From contig NZ_JAHZTD010000007.1 in NCBI RefSeq assembly GCF_019599275.1, positions 1 through 64,000 of the forward strand: a DNA stretch of 64,000 nucleotides, written 5' to 3'. This document shows, one piece after another, positions 35,301-43,236 of the stretch. Origin of the DNA: Hymenobacter sp. HSC-4F20 (lineage in GTDB: Bacteria > Bacteroidota > Bacteroidia > Cytophagales > Hymenobacteraceae). The position numbers and the translations under genes were made by a program. Under the pieces are notes generated by a model. The model saw only the letters and a program-made list of their open reading frames with translations. It was not told where the DNA came from and searched no databases. How positions within the stretch are numbered: position 1 is the first letter of the stretch; each line of letters starts with the position of its first letter.

Positions 35301-35457
35301 AAACCTGAGTTTGGTGGCCCGGAACCTGTTTTTCATCCGGCGCCTGGCCGACAACATCGACCCCGAGGGGAGCTACAACGCCTTTTCGCAGGGCCTGGAG
35401 CTGGGCGGCGTGCCGCCCTTCCGCACCTACGGCCTCAACCTGAGCGCGAAGTTCTAG
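32389..35457 (+). CDS. SusC-like TonB-dependent glycan transporter
   Basis: The 1022-residue outer-membrane transporter has a signal peptide (cleaved near AQAQT) and a carboxypeptidase-regulatory-like domain (VTGQVTDGKGQALPGVTVLV). The TonB-box region follows (VLNEVVVTALG), then the plug (ALGYSVTEVQGESLTQARET, then GASSLNQTNQPLYVINGVPV) and a barrel ending in aromatic GLNLSAKF. There is no STN domain, so it is not itself a transmembrane sigma-signalling receptor, in contrast to the SusC at 56289. It pairs with the SusD lipoprotein encoded 36 bases downstream. Together they should import oligosaccharides released from N-glycans by the surface enzymes. Confidence 0.96.
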   Translation: MKRFTRLTWLLVLGAPGLAQAQTAPVTGQVTDGKGQALPGVTVLVRGAQQGTSTDAEGRFSVEAAESATLVFSSIGFDPQTVSVGGQRVINVTLRESAQVLNEVVVTALGVARERKALGYSVTEVQGESLTQARETNVANSLVGKVAGLNVNSTSGGPGSSSNVIIRGASSLNQTNQPLYVINGVPVESQPSGGAGATIGNSGGQYDNAPDFGDPISNLNPDDIESISVLKGAAASALYGYRAKAGVILITTKSAKGNDGLEFNSNYVAQQVFNLTDWQYEYGQGANNIKPTTAVIAAQAGNSSWGARLDGSQVVQFDGTTRPYVAQKNNIENFYRTGSSFTNTLAFNKSFTGGSVRLSASNLDNKSVVPNSRLDRQTFNFVGTFDPFKHLVIDARANYILEQAKNRPILSDGAGNANFNVTFLPTSLDVRDLKGPNGNGTGADGNELTFNTGNPFNTNPYFAANQFVNDTRRERLISSLSARYTLDNGLFLQGRAGRDSYTDRITNVTPSGTAYRPTGSITEITSQFTDLNADVLAGKTFTVGEAFSFTPNLGASYRRTKLEGFRNSGDDFAVFGINALGNTRTRTVAPLFSDLEVQSVYGSLDLSYKEFLFLTATVRRDWFSTLATPGLDNDLSTTYPAVSGSFVFSELWKPDFLSFGKVRAGYSRVGQATDPYRTQLNYSLSSIPLAGFPYGGPSDPNIPNSRLVASEATEVEVGTELAFIDSRVRVDLTFYKKKSSKEIVNTPASITSGYSGAVLNAGELENKGVELLLTVTPVRTDNFTWTSSFNTAYNKSTVLSLAAGQEQSVYATSRSGVGFVGQLVGKPFGQILAYDYQRDAEGNIVLTTNGVPARGNLTSFGTAFHPWTGGWSNDFTYKRLSLGVLIDGKFGAKIFSATDYYATIFGLHKQTLVNREGTFGPSNLDAATYYSTQANNVSSQFVQDAGFIKLRQVTLGYSFGNSLLGGKIQRLNLSLVARNLFFIRRLADNIDPEGSYNAFSQGLELGGVPPFRTYGLNLSAKF

Positions 35458-35493
35458 GGCCCGCCTCATCCACTCATTCTACTGTCAAGCTCC

Positions 35494-37068
35494 ATGAAAA
35501 GCCTATTTCCTAACTATACTGCGTTGGTGGGCGCTCTGCTGCTGGCCGGCGGCTGCACCGACAACTTCGACGACATCAACACCAACCCGACGACCTACAG
35601 CCAGGCCTCGTTCAATCCGAACTACGTGCTGACCCAGACCCAGCTCACGTACACCGGCAGCACCGACTTTGCCTTTGAAACCTGGCGCGGCAACCTGATT
35701 TACTGCGCCACCATGATGCAAGGAATGGCCACGGTAATCAGCTACTGGGGCGGCGACAAATACCTGCTCAACGAGGGCTACACGGCCGCCTACTGGGAAA
35801 AAAGCTACAGCGAGCAGGTAAAGCCCGTTACGGACCTAGTGGAGTCTACCCGGGGTAAAGGCTCCTACAAAAACCTGCACCAGATAGCCCGTATTATGCG
35901 CGTGCTGGTAATGCAGCGCCTCACCGACCTCTACGGCGACGTGCCCTACACCCAGGCGGGCCAGGGCTACTACCAGAACATCATTACGCCTCAGTACGAC
36001 AAGCAGGAGGCCATCTACGCCGATATGCTCAAGGAAGTGAGCGAGGCTACCGCCGCCCTCGACCCGGCCGCCGACGCGCCGGCCGGCGACGTATTTTACA
36101 AGGGCAATATCGCGCAGTGGCAGCGCCTGGGCAACTCCGTGCTGCTGCGCCTGGCCATGCGCCTGACCAAGGTGAACGAAGCCACCGCCCGCACCTACGC
36201 TACCCAGGTACAGGGCAAAACCCTACAGAGCAACGCCGATAACGCCATCGTTCCGCATGACGTGGCCGGGGGCCGCGCTACCCAGAACCGCAACAGCCAG
36301 GTGCTGCTCGGCGACGGTGGTCAGGAGCACTACTACGTGAAGTGGTCGAAAACCTTTATCGACTACCTGAAAACCAACAACGACCCGCGCCTGTCGAAGA
36401 TAGCCGTAACCCAGCTCTACCTCACGCCCACCAGCAAAACCCAGAACGCGGCCCCCATTTCGACGGCTGCCGCGCAAAAAGGCCTGCCCAACGGCCGGGA
36501 CCTCAGCGGGCGGGCTGCCTATGATGTTTCCACGGCTCCGGGCTACACCACCTTCCCCGACTATTCCTCGCCCAGCCCCGGCATGATTAAGCGCAACGGC
36601 CCCACGTTCGTGATGACCTACGCCGAGACGGAGCTGCTGCTGGCGGAGGCAGCCCAGCGTTGGGGCCTGGGCAGCGCCACCCAGCACTACACCAACGGCG
36701 TAACGGCCGCCATGACCTACCTCAGCCAGTACGACCCAGCCCTGACCGTGACGCCCGCGGAAGCCAGCGCCTACCTCACGGCCAACCCCTACAACGCTGG
36801 CCGGGGCCTGGAGCAAATCAACACGCAATACTGGGCCCTAACCAACACCATGCTGGACTTCTACGAGTCCTGGTCGAACTGGCGCCGCACGGGCTTCCCG
36901 GTCCTGACGCCGGTAGTCTACCCCAACAATGCCACCAACGGCCAGATTCCGCGCCGCTTCCCGTACCCGACCTCGGAAATCACCAGCAACCCCGATAACT
37001 ACCGCGCCGCCAGCGGCGCCGTACCCGGCGGCGACAACCTCACCGGCCGCGTGTGGTGGGATAAGTAA
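35494..37068 (+). CDS. SusD-like glycan-binding lipoprotein
   Basis: The 524-residue surface lipoprotein has lipobox Cys21 (LLAGGC). The family mark DDINTNPTTYSQ follows the Cys directly, and TPR-like helices come after it (YKNLHQIARIMRVLVMQRLTDLYGDVPYTQAGQ). The conserved C-terminal EITSNPDNYRAA and the overall form place it in the SusD-like_2 branch (SusD/RagB superfamily) rather than classic SusD. It caps the SusC barrel and captures oligosaccharide. The gene follows susC by 36 bases and is surely co-transcribed. The GH20 gene lies 345 bases downstream beyond a structured gap. Confidence 0.95.
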   Translation: MKSLFPNYTALVGALLLAGGCTDNFDDINTNPTTYSQASFNPNYVLTQTQLTYTGSTDFAFETWRGNLIYCATMMQGMATVISYWGGDKYLLNEGYTAAYWEKSYSEQVKPVTDLVESTRGKGSYKNLHQIARIMRVLVMQRLTDLYGDVPYTQAGQGYYQNIITPQYDKQEAIYADMLKEVSEATAALDPAADAPAGDVFYKGNIAQWQRLGNSVLLRLAMRLTKVNEATARTYATQVQGKTLQSNADNAIVPHDVAGGRATQNRNSQVLLGDGGQEHYYVKWSKTFIDYLKTNNDPRLSKIAVTQLYLTPTSKTQNAAPISTAAAQKGLPNGRDLSGRAAYDVSTAPGYTTFPDYSSPSPGMIKRNGPTFVMTYAETELLLAEAAQRWGLGSATQHYTNGVTAAMTYLSQYDPALTVTPAEASAYLTANPYNAGRGLEQINTQYWALTNTMLDFYESWSNWRRTGFPVLTPVVYPNNATNGQIPRRFPYPTSEITSNPDNYRAASGAVPGGDNLTGRVWWDK

Positions 37069-37208
37069 GCAACCGATAGGCGTGCCGCGTGCTTGTTGTA
37101 AGGTATTTCAGTGCAAAAAGAACCTTCCGCCAAGCGGAGTCGAGCCCAAGGTCGACGGAGGCAAGCATCCTACTTGGTTGATGTCGAGGGTCTATAAAGC
37201 AAAACACA

Positions 37209-37296
37209 TCCTGTTGAGCCCCGCGAGGCAGCTCTCCGTCTTGGTTCCCAGGGGTGGGTTAACCTAAGGTAGAGCTGCTCGCGGGGATTAGCAGGA
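37209..37296 (+). ncRNA. Long stem-loop between susD and the GH20 gene
   Basis: CCCCGCGAGGCAGCTCT (37219-37235) pairs with AGAGCTGCTCGCGGGG (37271-37286) with one bulged base. Outer bases TCCTG and CAGGA extend the stem to about 37209-37296, and inner GGTT/AACC segments can form a further arm. The 345-base gap 37069-37413 has no gene. The structure may be an mRNA processing or stability element that separates susCD from downstream expression, or a small structured RNA. No T-run follows, so it is not a standard terminator. Confidence 0.4.
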
Positions 37297-37413
37297 CACG
37301 TCTTGCTTGGGCAACGAAGCGGCAGAGCTGCTGCCGATCCGCTCAACAGGACGTTCTTTATTCGTTTATTTCACCCAATACGTTCCTACCTTCCTTTTCT
37401 AGCCCAGCCTTTC

Positions 37414-39291
37414 ATGCCCGTTCGATTTTCTCTCCCTACCCGTTTTTTCGTCGTAGCGTCGGTCATCTTTCTTGCCGGTCAGCCTGGGCTGGCGCAGCAG
37501 GCAGAAACGCCGGCCCAGCGGCTGGGCCTGATTCCCTTGCCCCGGGAAGTAAAGACCTCGGCCGGCACCTATTCCCTACCCCAGAAAATCAGCATCTACG
37601 CCAGCAGCCCTGAGGAGCGCAACGTGGCCACCCTCTTGCAGGGCCTGCTGGCGCCCCTGGGCAAAACCGCTACCCTCACCACCAGCCGCCAAGCCGCCCA
37701 GATCAGGCTGGTAACAGCCGCCGGGACGGGGCCCACTCCGGAAGGCTACCAACTGGCCGTTGGCACCGACGGCATCCAGATTACGGCCGCCGGGGGGGCG
37801 GGGCTGTTCTACGGGGCCCAAACCCTGCTGCAACTGCTGCCTCCGCGGTCCGCGGCTACCACGAGCGTACCCTACGTGCGCATTGCCGACGAGCCGGCGT
37901 TTCGCTGGCGCGGGGCCATGCTGGACGTGTGCCGCCACTTCTTTCCGGTGGAGTTTATCAAGCGCTACATTGATTTCCTGGCCGCCTACAAGCTCAATAC
38001 CTTCCACTGGCACCTTACCGACGACCAGGGCTGGCGCATTGAAATCAAGAAGTACCCCAAGCTCACGCAGGTCAGCGCTTTCCGCAAGGAAACCCTGATT
38101 GGGGCCCAGCAGACGTTTAAAAAGCCCGAGGATTTCAAGTACGATGCTACCCCGTACGGCGGCTTTTACACCCAGGAGCAAATCCGGGAGGTAGTGGCCT
38201 ACGCTCAAAAGCGCTACATCACCATCGTGCCCGAAATTGAGATGCCTGGCCACTCGGTAGCTATTCTGGCTGCTTACCCCGAGCTGGCCTGCAAGCCCGG
38301 CCCCTACGAAACCTGGACCATGTGGGGCGTGAACGAGGACATTGTGTGCCCTACCGAGCCCACGTTCCGCTTTTTTGAGGATGTACTCACGGAGGTCAGT
38401 GCCCTGTTTCCCGGGCCCTACGTGCATATTGGCGGCGACGAAGCACCCAAAACTCGCTGGAAGGAAAGTGCGGCCGTGCAGGATATTATGAAGCGGGAGG
38501 GCATCACGGACGTGGAGAAAGTGCAGGGCTGGTTTAACCGCCGCATCGAGAAGTTTCTGGCCAGCAAGGGCAAAAAGCTCATTGGCTGGGACGAAATTCT
38601 GGAGGGGGGCATTCCCACCAGCGCGGCCGTGATGAGCTGGCGGGGCGAGAAAGGCGGCATTGAGGCAGCCAAGGCGGGCCACGATGTGGTAATGACGCCT
38701 ACTACGAATCTGTACATCGATTACGGCCAGAACCCGCAGCCCCACAGCCCCAATGAGCCGCTGATGATTGGCGGCTACCTGCCCCTGGACAGGATCTACA
38801 ACTACAACCCCCTGCCCAAAGAGCTGACCCTGGAGCAGCAAAAGCACATTCTCGGGCCCCAAGCCAATATGTGGACGGAGTACATCACTACCCCCCAAAA
38901 GGTGGAGTATATGCTGTTTCCGCGGCTGCTGGCGGTTTCGGAGGTAGGCTGGACACCCGCCGCCCGTAAGAGCTACGCCGCGTTTGTGCCCCGCATGAGC
39001 CAGCACTTTGCCCGCCTCGATGCCAAGAAAATTAACTACCGCGTGCCCGAGCCCCTGGGCCTGGACAGCACCGGCTTGGCGGCTCCCGGCGAAAAAGCCA
39101 TCTTCACACTCCGCTCCCTGGTGCCCGGGGCCCAAATCCGCTACACCCTGGATGGCAAGCTGCCCGACGAAACTACCGAGCTGTACACCAAGCCTCTGGC
39201 CGTGCCCCGCAACCGCCAGCTCACGGTGCGCGCCGTTACCATCGCTCCCAACGGCCGCAAGAGTGCGCCCGCCGAGCTGCTGGTAAAATAG
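37414..39291 (+). CDS. GH20 beta-N-acetylhexosaminidase
   Basis: The 625-residue secreted enzyme starts at 37414 (MPVRFSLPT), giving a clean signal peptide cleaved near LAQQA. The N-terminal GH20b domain is at about 35-145. The catalytic barrel begins FRWRGAMLDVCRHFFPVEF and carries the Asp-Glu catalytic pair Asp342-Glu343 (HIGGDEAPKTRW) used in substrate-assisted catalysis. Other marks are WHLTDDQGWRIEIKKYP and the late WTEYITTPQKVEYMLFPR. A C-terminal beta-sandwich (about 545-625) has the APGAQIRYTLDGKLPDETT-like repeat seen in many Bacteroidota hexosaminidases. It would release terminal GlcNAc from complex N-glycan antennae or from chitobiose products. Confidence 0.96.
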   Translation: MPVRFSLPTRFFVVASVIFLAGQPGLAQQAETPAQRLGLIPLPREVKTSAGTYSLPQKISIYASSPEERNVATLLQGLLAPLGKTATLTTSRQAAQIRLVTAAGTGPTPEGYQLAVGTDGIQITAAGGAGLFYGAQTLLQLLPPRSAATTSVPYVRIADEPAFRWRGAMLDVCRHFFPVEFIKRYIDFLAAYKLNTFHWHLTDDQGWRIEIKKYPKLTQVSAFRKETLIGAQQTFKKPEDFKYDATPYGGFYTQEQIREVVAYAQKRYITIVPEIEMPGHSVAILAAYPELACKPGPYETWTMWGVNEDIVCPTEPTFRFFEDVLTEVSALFPGPYVHIGGDEAPKTRWKESAAVQDIMKREGITDVEKVQGWFNRRIEKFLASKGKKLIGWDEILEGGIPTSAAVMSWRGEKGGIEAAKAGHDVVMTPTTNLYIDYGQNPQPHSPNEPLMIGGYLPLDRIYNYNPLPKELTLEQQKHILGPQANMWTEYITTPQKVEYMLFPRLLAVSEVGWTPAARKSYAAFVPRMSQHFARLDAKKINYRVPEPLGLDSTGLAAPGEKAIFTLRSLVPGAQIRYTLDGKLPDETTELYTKPLAVPRNRQLTVRAVTIAPNGRKSAPAELLVK

Positions 39292-39606
39292 CGGGCTGCT
39301 TAGCGGGAGCCACGTGGAATCCGATGAGCTTTGCCAGCACCTTATGAATGAGGCGCCGCAGGGGCGCCCGAGGCCACTACGGTCCTGATGAAGCCAGGGG
39401 GCCTTCGTATACGCGCGGGAGAGGGCGTGGACGGTAGCTGTTGTGGCAAAAGCTTTTGGCTAACTGGTTGTGTGCCGGCGCATCGTATCTCGTGGGTGCT
39501 ATGTCATTGTCAGGGCGCGCGGTACCGTGTAGCCTGATTGTGGCAAGAGAATTTTGCCGCGTGCAGCAGCTCCTGGCTTGAAATCAGTGCTTGGCCTTAC
39601 GGGAGG
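39292..39606. other. Intergenic between convergent GH20 and permease genes
   Basis: Neither strand has a supportable gene or an obvious strong terminator. Weak inverted motifs such as GGCGCCGCAGGGGCGCC near 39352 are present without T-runs. Nothing else is recognised. Confidence 0.4.
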
Positions 39607-40923
39607 CTACCCCAGGGCCCAGTTCAGCAGCAGCACCCCGATGAGCCCGACCACTGACACAATGGTTTCCATTACCGTCCAGGACCGGAGCGTATCCCGC
39701 ACACTCAGGTTAAAGTATTCCTTGAACAGCCAAAAGCCTGTGTCGTTGAAGTGGGAAAGCAGCAGGCTCCCGGCCCCAATGGAGAGTACCATGAGGTTGG
39801 GGTTGGCATGCGTGCTGGCCATGGTGGGCAGCATCACGCCGGCGGCGGTGAGGCCGGCAATGGTAGCCGAGCCCAGGCACACGCGAATACCGGCGGCCAC
39901 CAACCACCCCAGCAACAAGGGCGGCAGCCCTACTGCTTGCAGCGCAACGGCAATTTCGGCACTTACCCCACTGGCTACCAGCACCTGCTTCAACGCCCCG
40001 GCTCCGGCAATAATGAGCAGAATGGGGGCTACATCCTTTACCGCCGCCGAGTAGGTATCCATAACGGCCGCAACAGACTTGCCCAAGGCCAGGCCCAGGC
40101 TGCAGGTGGCTACTACCACCGCTAAGAGCAGGGCTACGGAAGGCTCAGCCAGGAAAGCCAGGGCCGGCTGCCACGGGCCGCCCGGAGGTACTGCCCGCTG
40201 CAAAGCCAGCACCCCGACCAGCAAGAACACGGGTAGCAGGGAGGAGCAGAAGCTGTTGAGCTTCCCCGGCAAGCTGTTTGCCGGGATAAATGCGGCCCCA
40301 AAGCCGGGCAAAGGCGCCGATACGATAGAGCGCAACGTGCGGCCGTACACAGGCCCGGCCAGAATAATAGCTGGAATGGCAATCAGCAGCCCGTAGAGAA
40401 AAGTAAGGCCCATATTGGCGTGAAACTGGGCCACCAGCGCCGTGGGGGAAGGGTGCGGCGGCAGAAACCCGTGCATAACCGATAAAGCCGCCAGCATGGG
40501 CAAGCCCACGTACACGGCCGGCAGGCGGTACTGGTACACCACGGAGAAAATCAGCGGAATCAGTAGCACAAAGCCCACATTGTAGAATAGCGGAATGCCA
40601 ATGATAAAGCCCGCCATCATCAGCGTCCACTGAATGTAGCGGGTGCCAAACGTGCCGATCAGCGCGGAGGCAATTTGCTGGGCCGCCCCGCTTTCCGCTA
40701 CCAGCTTGCCCAGCATGGCTCCCAGCACAATCACGAGCAGCACGGCGCCCAGCGTGTCTCCTACCCCCACGTACACGGCCTGCATCAGGGCCGTGGGGGC
40801 CAGCCCGAACACTAGCCCTACCCCGATGCTTACCAGCAGAAACGCGAGAAATGCATGCACTTTGGCCCAGCTGATTAAGGCAATCAGTACCAGCAGGGCA
40901 GTTAGCAGAAGAAGGATGCTCAT
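39607..40923 (-). CDS. GntP-family sugar-acid/H+ symporter
   Basis: The 438-residue inner-membrane protein has about 12-14 membrane segments and the features of the gluconate:H+ symporter family. These include FGTRYIQWTLMMAGFIIGIPLFYNVGFVLLIPL, the motif HGFLPPHPSPTALV and a C-terminal SHFNDTGFWLFKEYFNLS. The H-P-x-P and ND-x-GFW stretches are family hallmarks. It should import gluconate or a related sugar acid with protons. It is alone on the minus strand, convergent with the GH20 gene, so its link to N-glycan use is by position only. Confidence 0.94.
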   Translation of the reverse strand: MSILLLLTALLVLIALISWAKVHAFLAFLLVSIGVGLVFGLAPTALMQAVYVGVGDTLGAVLLVIVLGAMLGKLVAESGAAQQIASALIGTFGTRYIQWTLMMAGFIIGIPLFYNVGFVLLIPLIFSVVYQYRLPAVYVGLPMLAALSVMHGFLPPHPSPTALVAQFHANMGLTFLYGLLIAIPAIILAGPVYGRTLRSIVSAPLPGFGAAFIPANSLPGKLNSFCSSLLPVFLLVGVLALQRAVPPGGPWQPALAFLAEPSVALLLAVVVATCSLGLALGKSVAAVMDTYSAAVKDVAPILLIIAGAGALKQVLVASGVSAEIAVALQAVGLPPLLLGWLVAAGIRVCLGSATIAGLTAAGVMLPTMASTHANPNLMVLSIGAGSLLLSHFNDTGFWLFKEYFNLSVRDTLRSWTVMETIVSVVGLIGVLLLNWALG

Positions 40924-41082
40924 GTATCTGGGGTAGCTGTTCTCCTTGTCCGGGGTTACATTTCCTGCTTGCGGCTCCCGATTCGCTCACTGGCCAGCTA
41001 GGAGCAGTGCTGCCTTACTACTCCAGCGCGGGCGAGAGGCGGGCCGCTCCCGGGAATTAAAACAACAGGGCCGGCCCAAGCT

Positions 41083-41141
41083 GCAAAAAAAACCGGACCT
41101 GGCCACTACCCTGGCCCGAAGGTGCCGGGGTAGTGGCCAGG
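41083..41141 (-). terminator. Rho-independent terminator (minus strand)
   Basis: On the minus strand, GGGTAGTGGCCAGG-type arms (41128-41141 with 41098-41111) form a perfect 14-bp stem. It is followed by TCCGG and a run of eight T (complement of the A-run at 41085-41092). It would end leftward transcription from the gene at 41636-42109, about 500 bases downstream of that gene's stop. No gene is supported in the intervening bases 41142-41635. Confidence 0.6.
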
Positions 41142-41635
41142 ACTCACTACGGGCCTGCGCCGCGGCTCCCGCAGGCTACATACGGGCTACACGGCCCCCC
41201 AGTCTGACACCCTACCCAGGTACTGGCACACGTAAGCCGCTCGGCAGGCAGAGTCCGGGCCTGCACTATCCTGCCTGTGGCCCCGTTAACCAGCGGTTCC
41301 TACTGGGGCTTTCGGTGCCTGGTACCGGCCGTTTCAGGTACCCACCGATACAGATGGCAGGGCCGGCTCCTGCCTCAACAGCATGCACCACCCCAGCGCA
41401 GTATGCAGCTGCAAAGTAAGATACTGCTACCTAGCTCAGCCACGAAGCTTCACTACCCGCCCCAGTACGGCAGGACGCCTACTCTGGTACCTGTGCATCC
41501 GCTGGGGGCTTGTTTGACCAGGTTCTGTAAGCTTTCAGGCACCGCCAACCCGACCGGAGTCCTTGTCGTGCTGGGGCGCAGGCCTCGCTAGTATTCTACG
41601 GAGTCTGTGCTTGTATTCTTCTTACTGTGGCAGGG

Positions 41636-42109
41636 TTAGGCCGCCTGGTTAGCGGCTAACGCAGTCTTGCGCCCAGCCCGGCGCGGGGTGCGCGTGGGGG
41701 TAGGGGTAGCAACATCCGGAGGTGCTGCTGGCGGCGCGGCAGAATCGGAAGCGGCAGTTTTGCGAGTTTGCTTAAGACGGAGGCGGGTGAGCTTCTCGGC
41801 TAATTCTTCCGCCGACTCGGCCAGCAAGGTGCTTTCTTGCGGGAACAATTCCTCCTCCGAGAAATGCGAGGTCAGCACCGTGGTCAGTTCATCCGTCAGC
41901 CGCTGCTTCAGCTCACGGGGCGAGGGGTTCAGTGCCTTCGCCGCACGCTTTTCCTGTTTTGCCTGGGCCCGCAGCAACTGACTGGCCAGCTCCTGAACGG
42001 CTTTGAGGACGGCTTTGGGGGGCGCCTGTCCCGCGGGGGTCGTCTGTTCAAGCTGGGGGGCCAGCTGCTGCAGGAGGTGCGCAACAAGCTCTTGTTTCTG
42101 TGAATTCAT
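41636..42109 (-). CDS. Hypothetical alpha-helical protein with basic tail
   Basis: The 157-residue protein is not recognised. Residues 1-120 are predicted helical, rich in Q, L, E and A with heptad-like spacing (ELVAHLLQQLAPQLEQ, then LAEKLTRLRLKQTRK), and suggest coiled-coil interaction. The last 30 residues are low-complexity Pro/Ala/Thr ending in a basic TPTRTPRRAGRKTALAANQ, which could bind nucleic acid. There is no signal peptide or membrane segment. It appears to be transcribed alone. A nucleoid-associated role is possible but unproven. Confidence 0.62.
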   Translation of the reverse strand: MNSQKQELVAHLLQQLAPQLEQTTPAGQAPPKAVLKAVQELASQLLRAQAKQEKRAAKALNPSPRELKQRLTDELTTVLTSHFSEEELFPQESTLLAESAEELAEKLTRLRLKQTRKTAASDSAAPPAAPPDVATPTPTRTPRRAGRKTALAANQAA

Positions 42110-42249
42110 GGATGATGGGGAAACGCACCCTGGCCAGAGCTACGCAGGGTAGCCGCCGTCGGGAGAGGGTAAAAGGTTGCGCAAGGTGGAAAAAAGCAGC
42201 TCAGCCATAAGGCCGCCGTAACCCGGCAACGCTATGGCTGGCCCAGCCG

Positions 42250-42474
42250 CTAGCGTACTGACAGCAGGGGTAGAATATCAGCCAGTGCCACCCGACCAGC
42301 ACTATAGCGCGTGAGTTGCAGGTAGCCGGCTGCGTCGGGTGCCGGCACTCCGCTGATTCCCAGCGCAATTCGGATGCTGAGCAGGCGGCGGATGGTGGTG
42401 AGCTCAGCGGGTGCGGGTGGCCGTACTGGCTCAGTACTAAGCCGCGGATGCCGCTCGAAGAGAATGGTACGCAT
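42250..42474 (-). CDS. Small hypothetical protein (74 aa)
   Basis: The product starts MRTILFERHPRLSTEPVRPP at 42474 and ends in a helical LTRYSAGRVALADILPLLSV. It begins 17 bases after the stop of the 107-residue gene upstream, so the pair looks like an operon. No domain is recognised. Support is the good spacing and codon composition; a chance frame cannot be excluded. Confidence 0.45.
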   Translation of the reverse strand: MRTILFERHPRLSTEPVRPPAPAELTTIRRLLSIRIALGISGVPAPDAAGYLQLTRYSAGRVALADILPLLSVR

Positions 42475-42491
42475 AGGCAGCCGGATAAGGG

Positions 42492-42815
42492 TTACGTGAC
42501 ATCTAGGTAATGGCCCAGCAGTTCCCACAGCAGGCGGCCCTCTGCCACCCGATACTCGGGGCAGGGCCCCTGCACACTCTGAATCAGGGGGTCGGTCAGG
42601 CGTAGCAGCCGCAGCCATTCGGCGGCGGGAACCGGCGAAAACATGCCTTGCGGAGAAAACTGCTCCCGCAAAGCCTGCACAACGGCCTGCTGAGCAGCGG
42701 GGGAAAGCGTCAGGAACCGCTTGGTAGCGGGCCGCTGACCAGCAAGGACAGAGGAGGTAGACAACGGGAGCAACAAGGAATACCCACTGGCAGCACGACG
42801 CGGTGGGCGCTGCAA
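42492..42815 (-). CDS. Hypothetical protein (107 aa)
   Basis: The product is not recognised. Its N-terminal 35 residues are basic and low in structure; the true start may be further in. The rest is helical (LSPAAQQAVVQALREQFSPQ, then AEWLRLLRLTDPLIQSVQGP and RLLWELLGHYLDVT). It looks like a small cytoplasmic adaptor or regulator. It precedes the 74-residue gene by 17 bases on the same strand. Confidence 0.5.
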   Translation of the reverse strand: MQRPPRRAASGYSLLLPLSTSSVLAGQRPATKRFLTLSPAAQQAVVQALREQFSPQGMFSPVPAAEWLRLLRLTDPLIQSVQGPCPEYRVAEGRLLWELLGHYLDVT

Positions 42816-43047
42816 AGCTACCCTGGGCGCCGGCCCTGCGGCCCAAACAGCGTGTTATCTTTCCATTATTCCCTGCTATGCCCGGTACGGCCCCTGCCTA
42901 CACCACTGGGCTACCCGAATGCGGTACTGGCTATAATGAGCCCGGGAACAACTGCTGTTGCCTGAATGCAACAGAAGCATAATGCCTGCTTAACGCCTGA
43001 GTCATACCTGGTTTGGAAATTTGCAGTGAAGCAACTGGTCTGCCGTT

Positions 43048-43236
43048 ATGCATGCTCCTGTCCTGATTCCGCTTCTGCGCTACGGCGCCGGCTGGCTGGG
43101 CTACCTTCTCTTCCAGGTACTGCTCGTGGTGCTCTACGGCCTGCACCTGGCCAAAGCCTTCCGCTCGCCGTTCCGGGCGAATGAGCTACCCCCTACCCCC
43201 GCTCGGCCGCGCTTCTGGCCCCGTCCTACGCTATGA
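43048..43236 (+). CDS. Small single-pass membrane protein
   Basis: The 62-residue product has one hydrophobic segment (GAGWLGYLLFQVLLVVLYGL, about residues 13-32) followed by a basic, proline-rich tail. Its stop overlaps the start of the phosphoesterase gene (ATGA at 43233-43236), a sign of translational coupling, which is the main support for its being real. It may anchor or assist the phosphoesterase. No family recognised. Confidence 0.5.
   Translation: MHAPVLIPLLRYGAGWLGYLLFQVLLVVLYGLHLAKAFRSPFRANELPPTPARPRFWPRPTL

Noticed and set aside
40946..41591. Plus-strand open frames upstream of the GntP gene
   Set aside because: They are proline-, arginine- and serine-rich low-complexity frames typical of chance in GC-rich DNA, with no motif or neighbour support.
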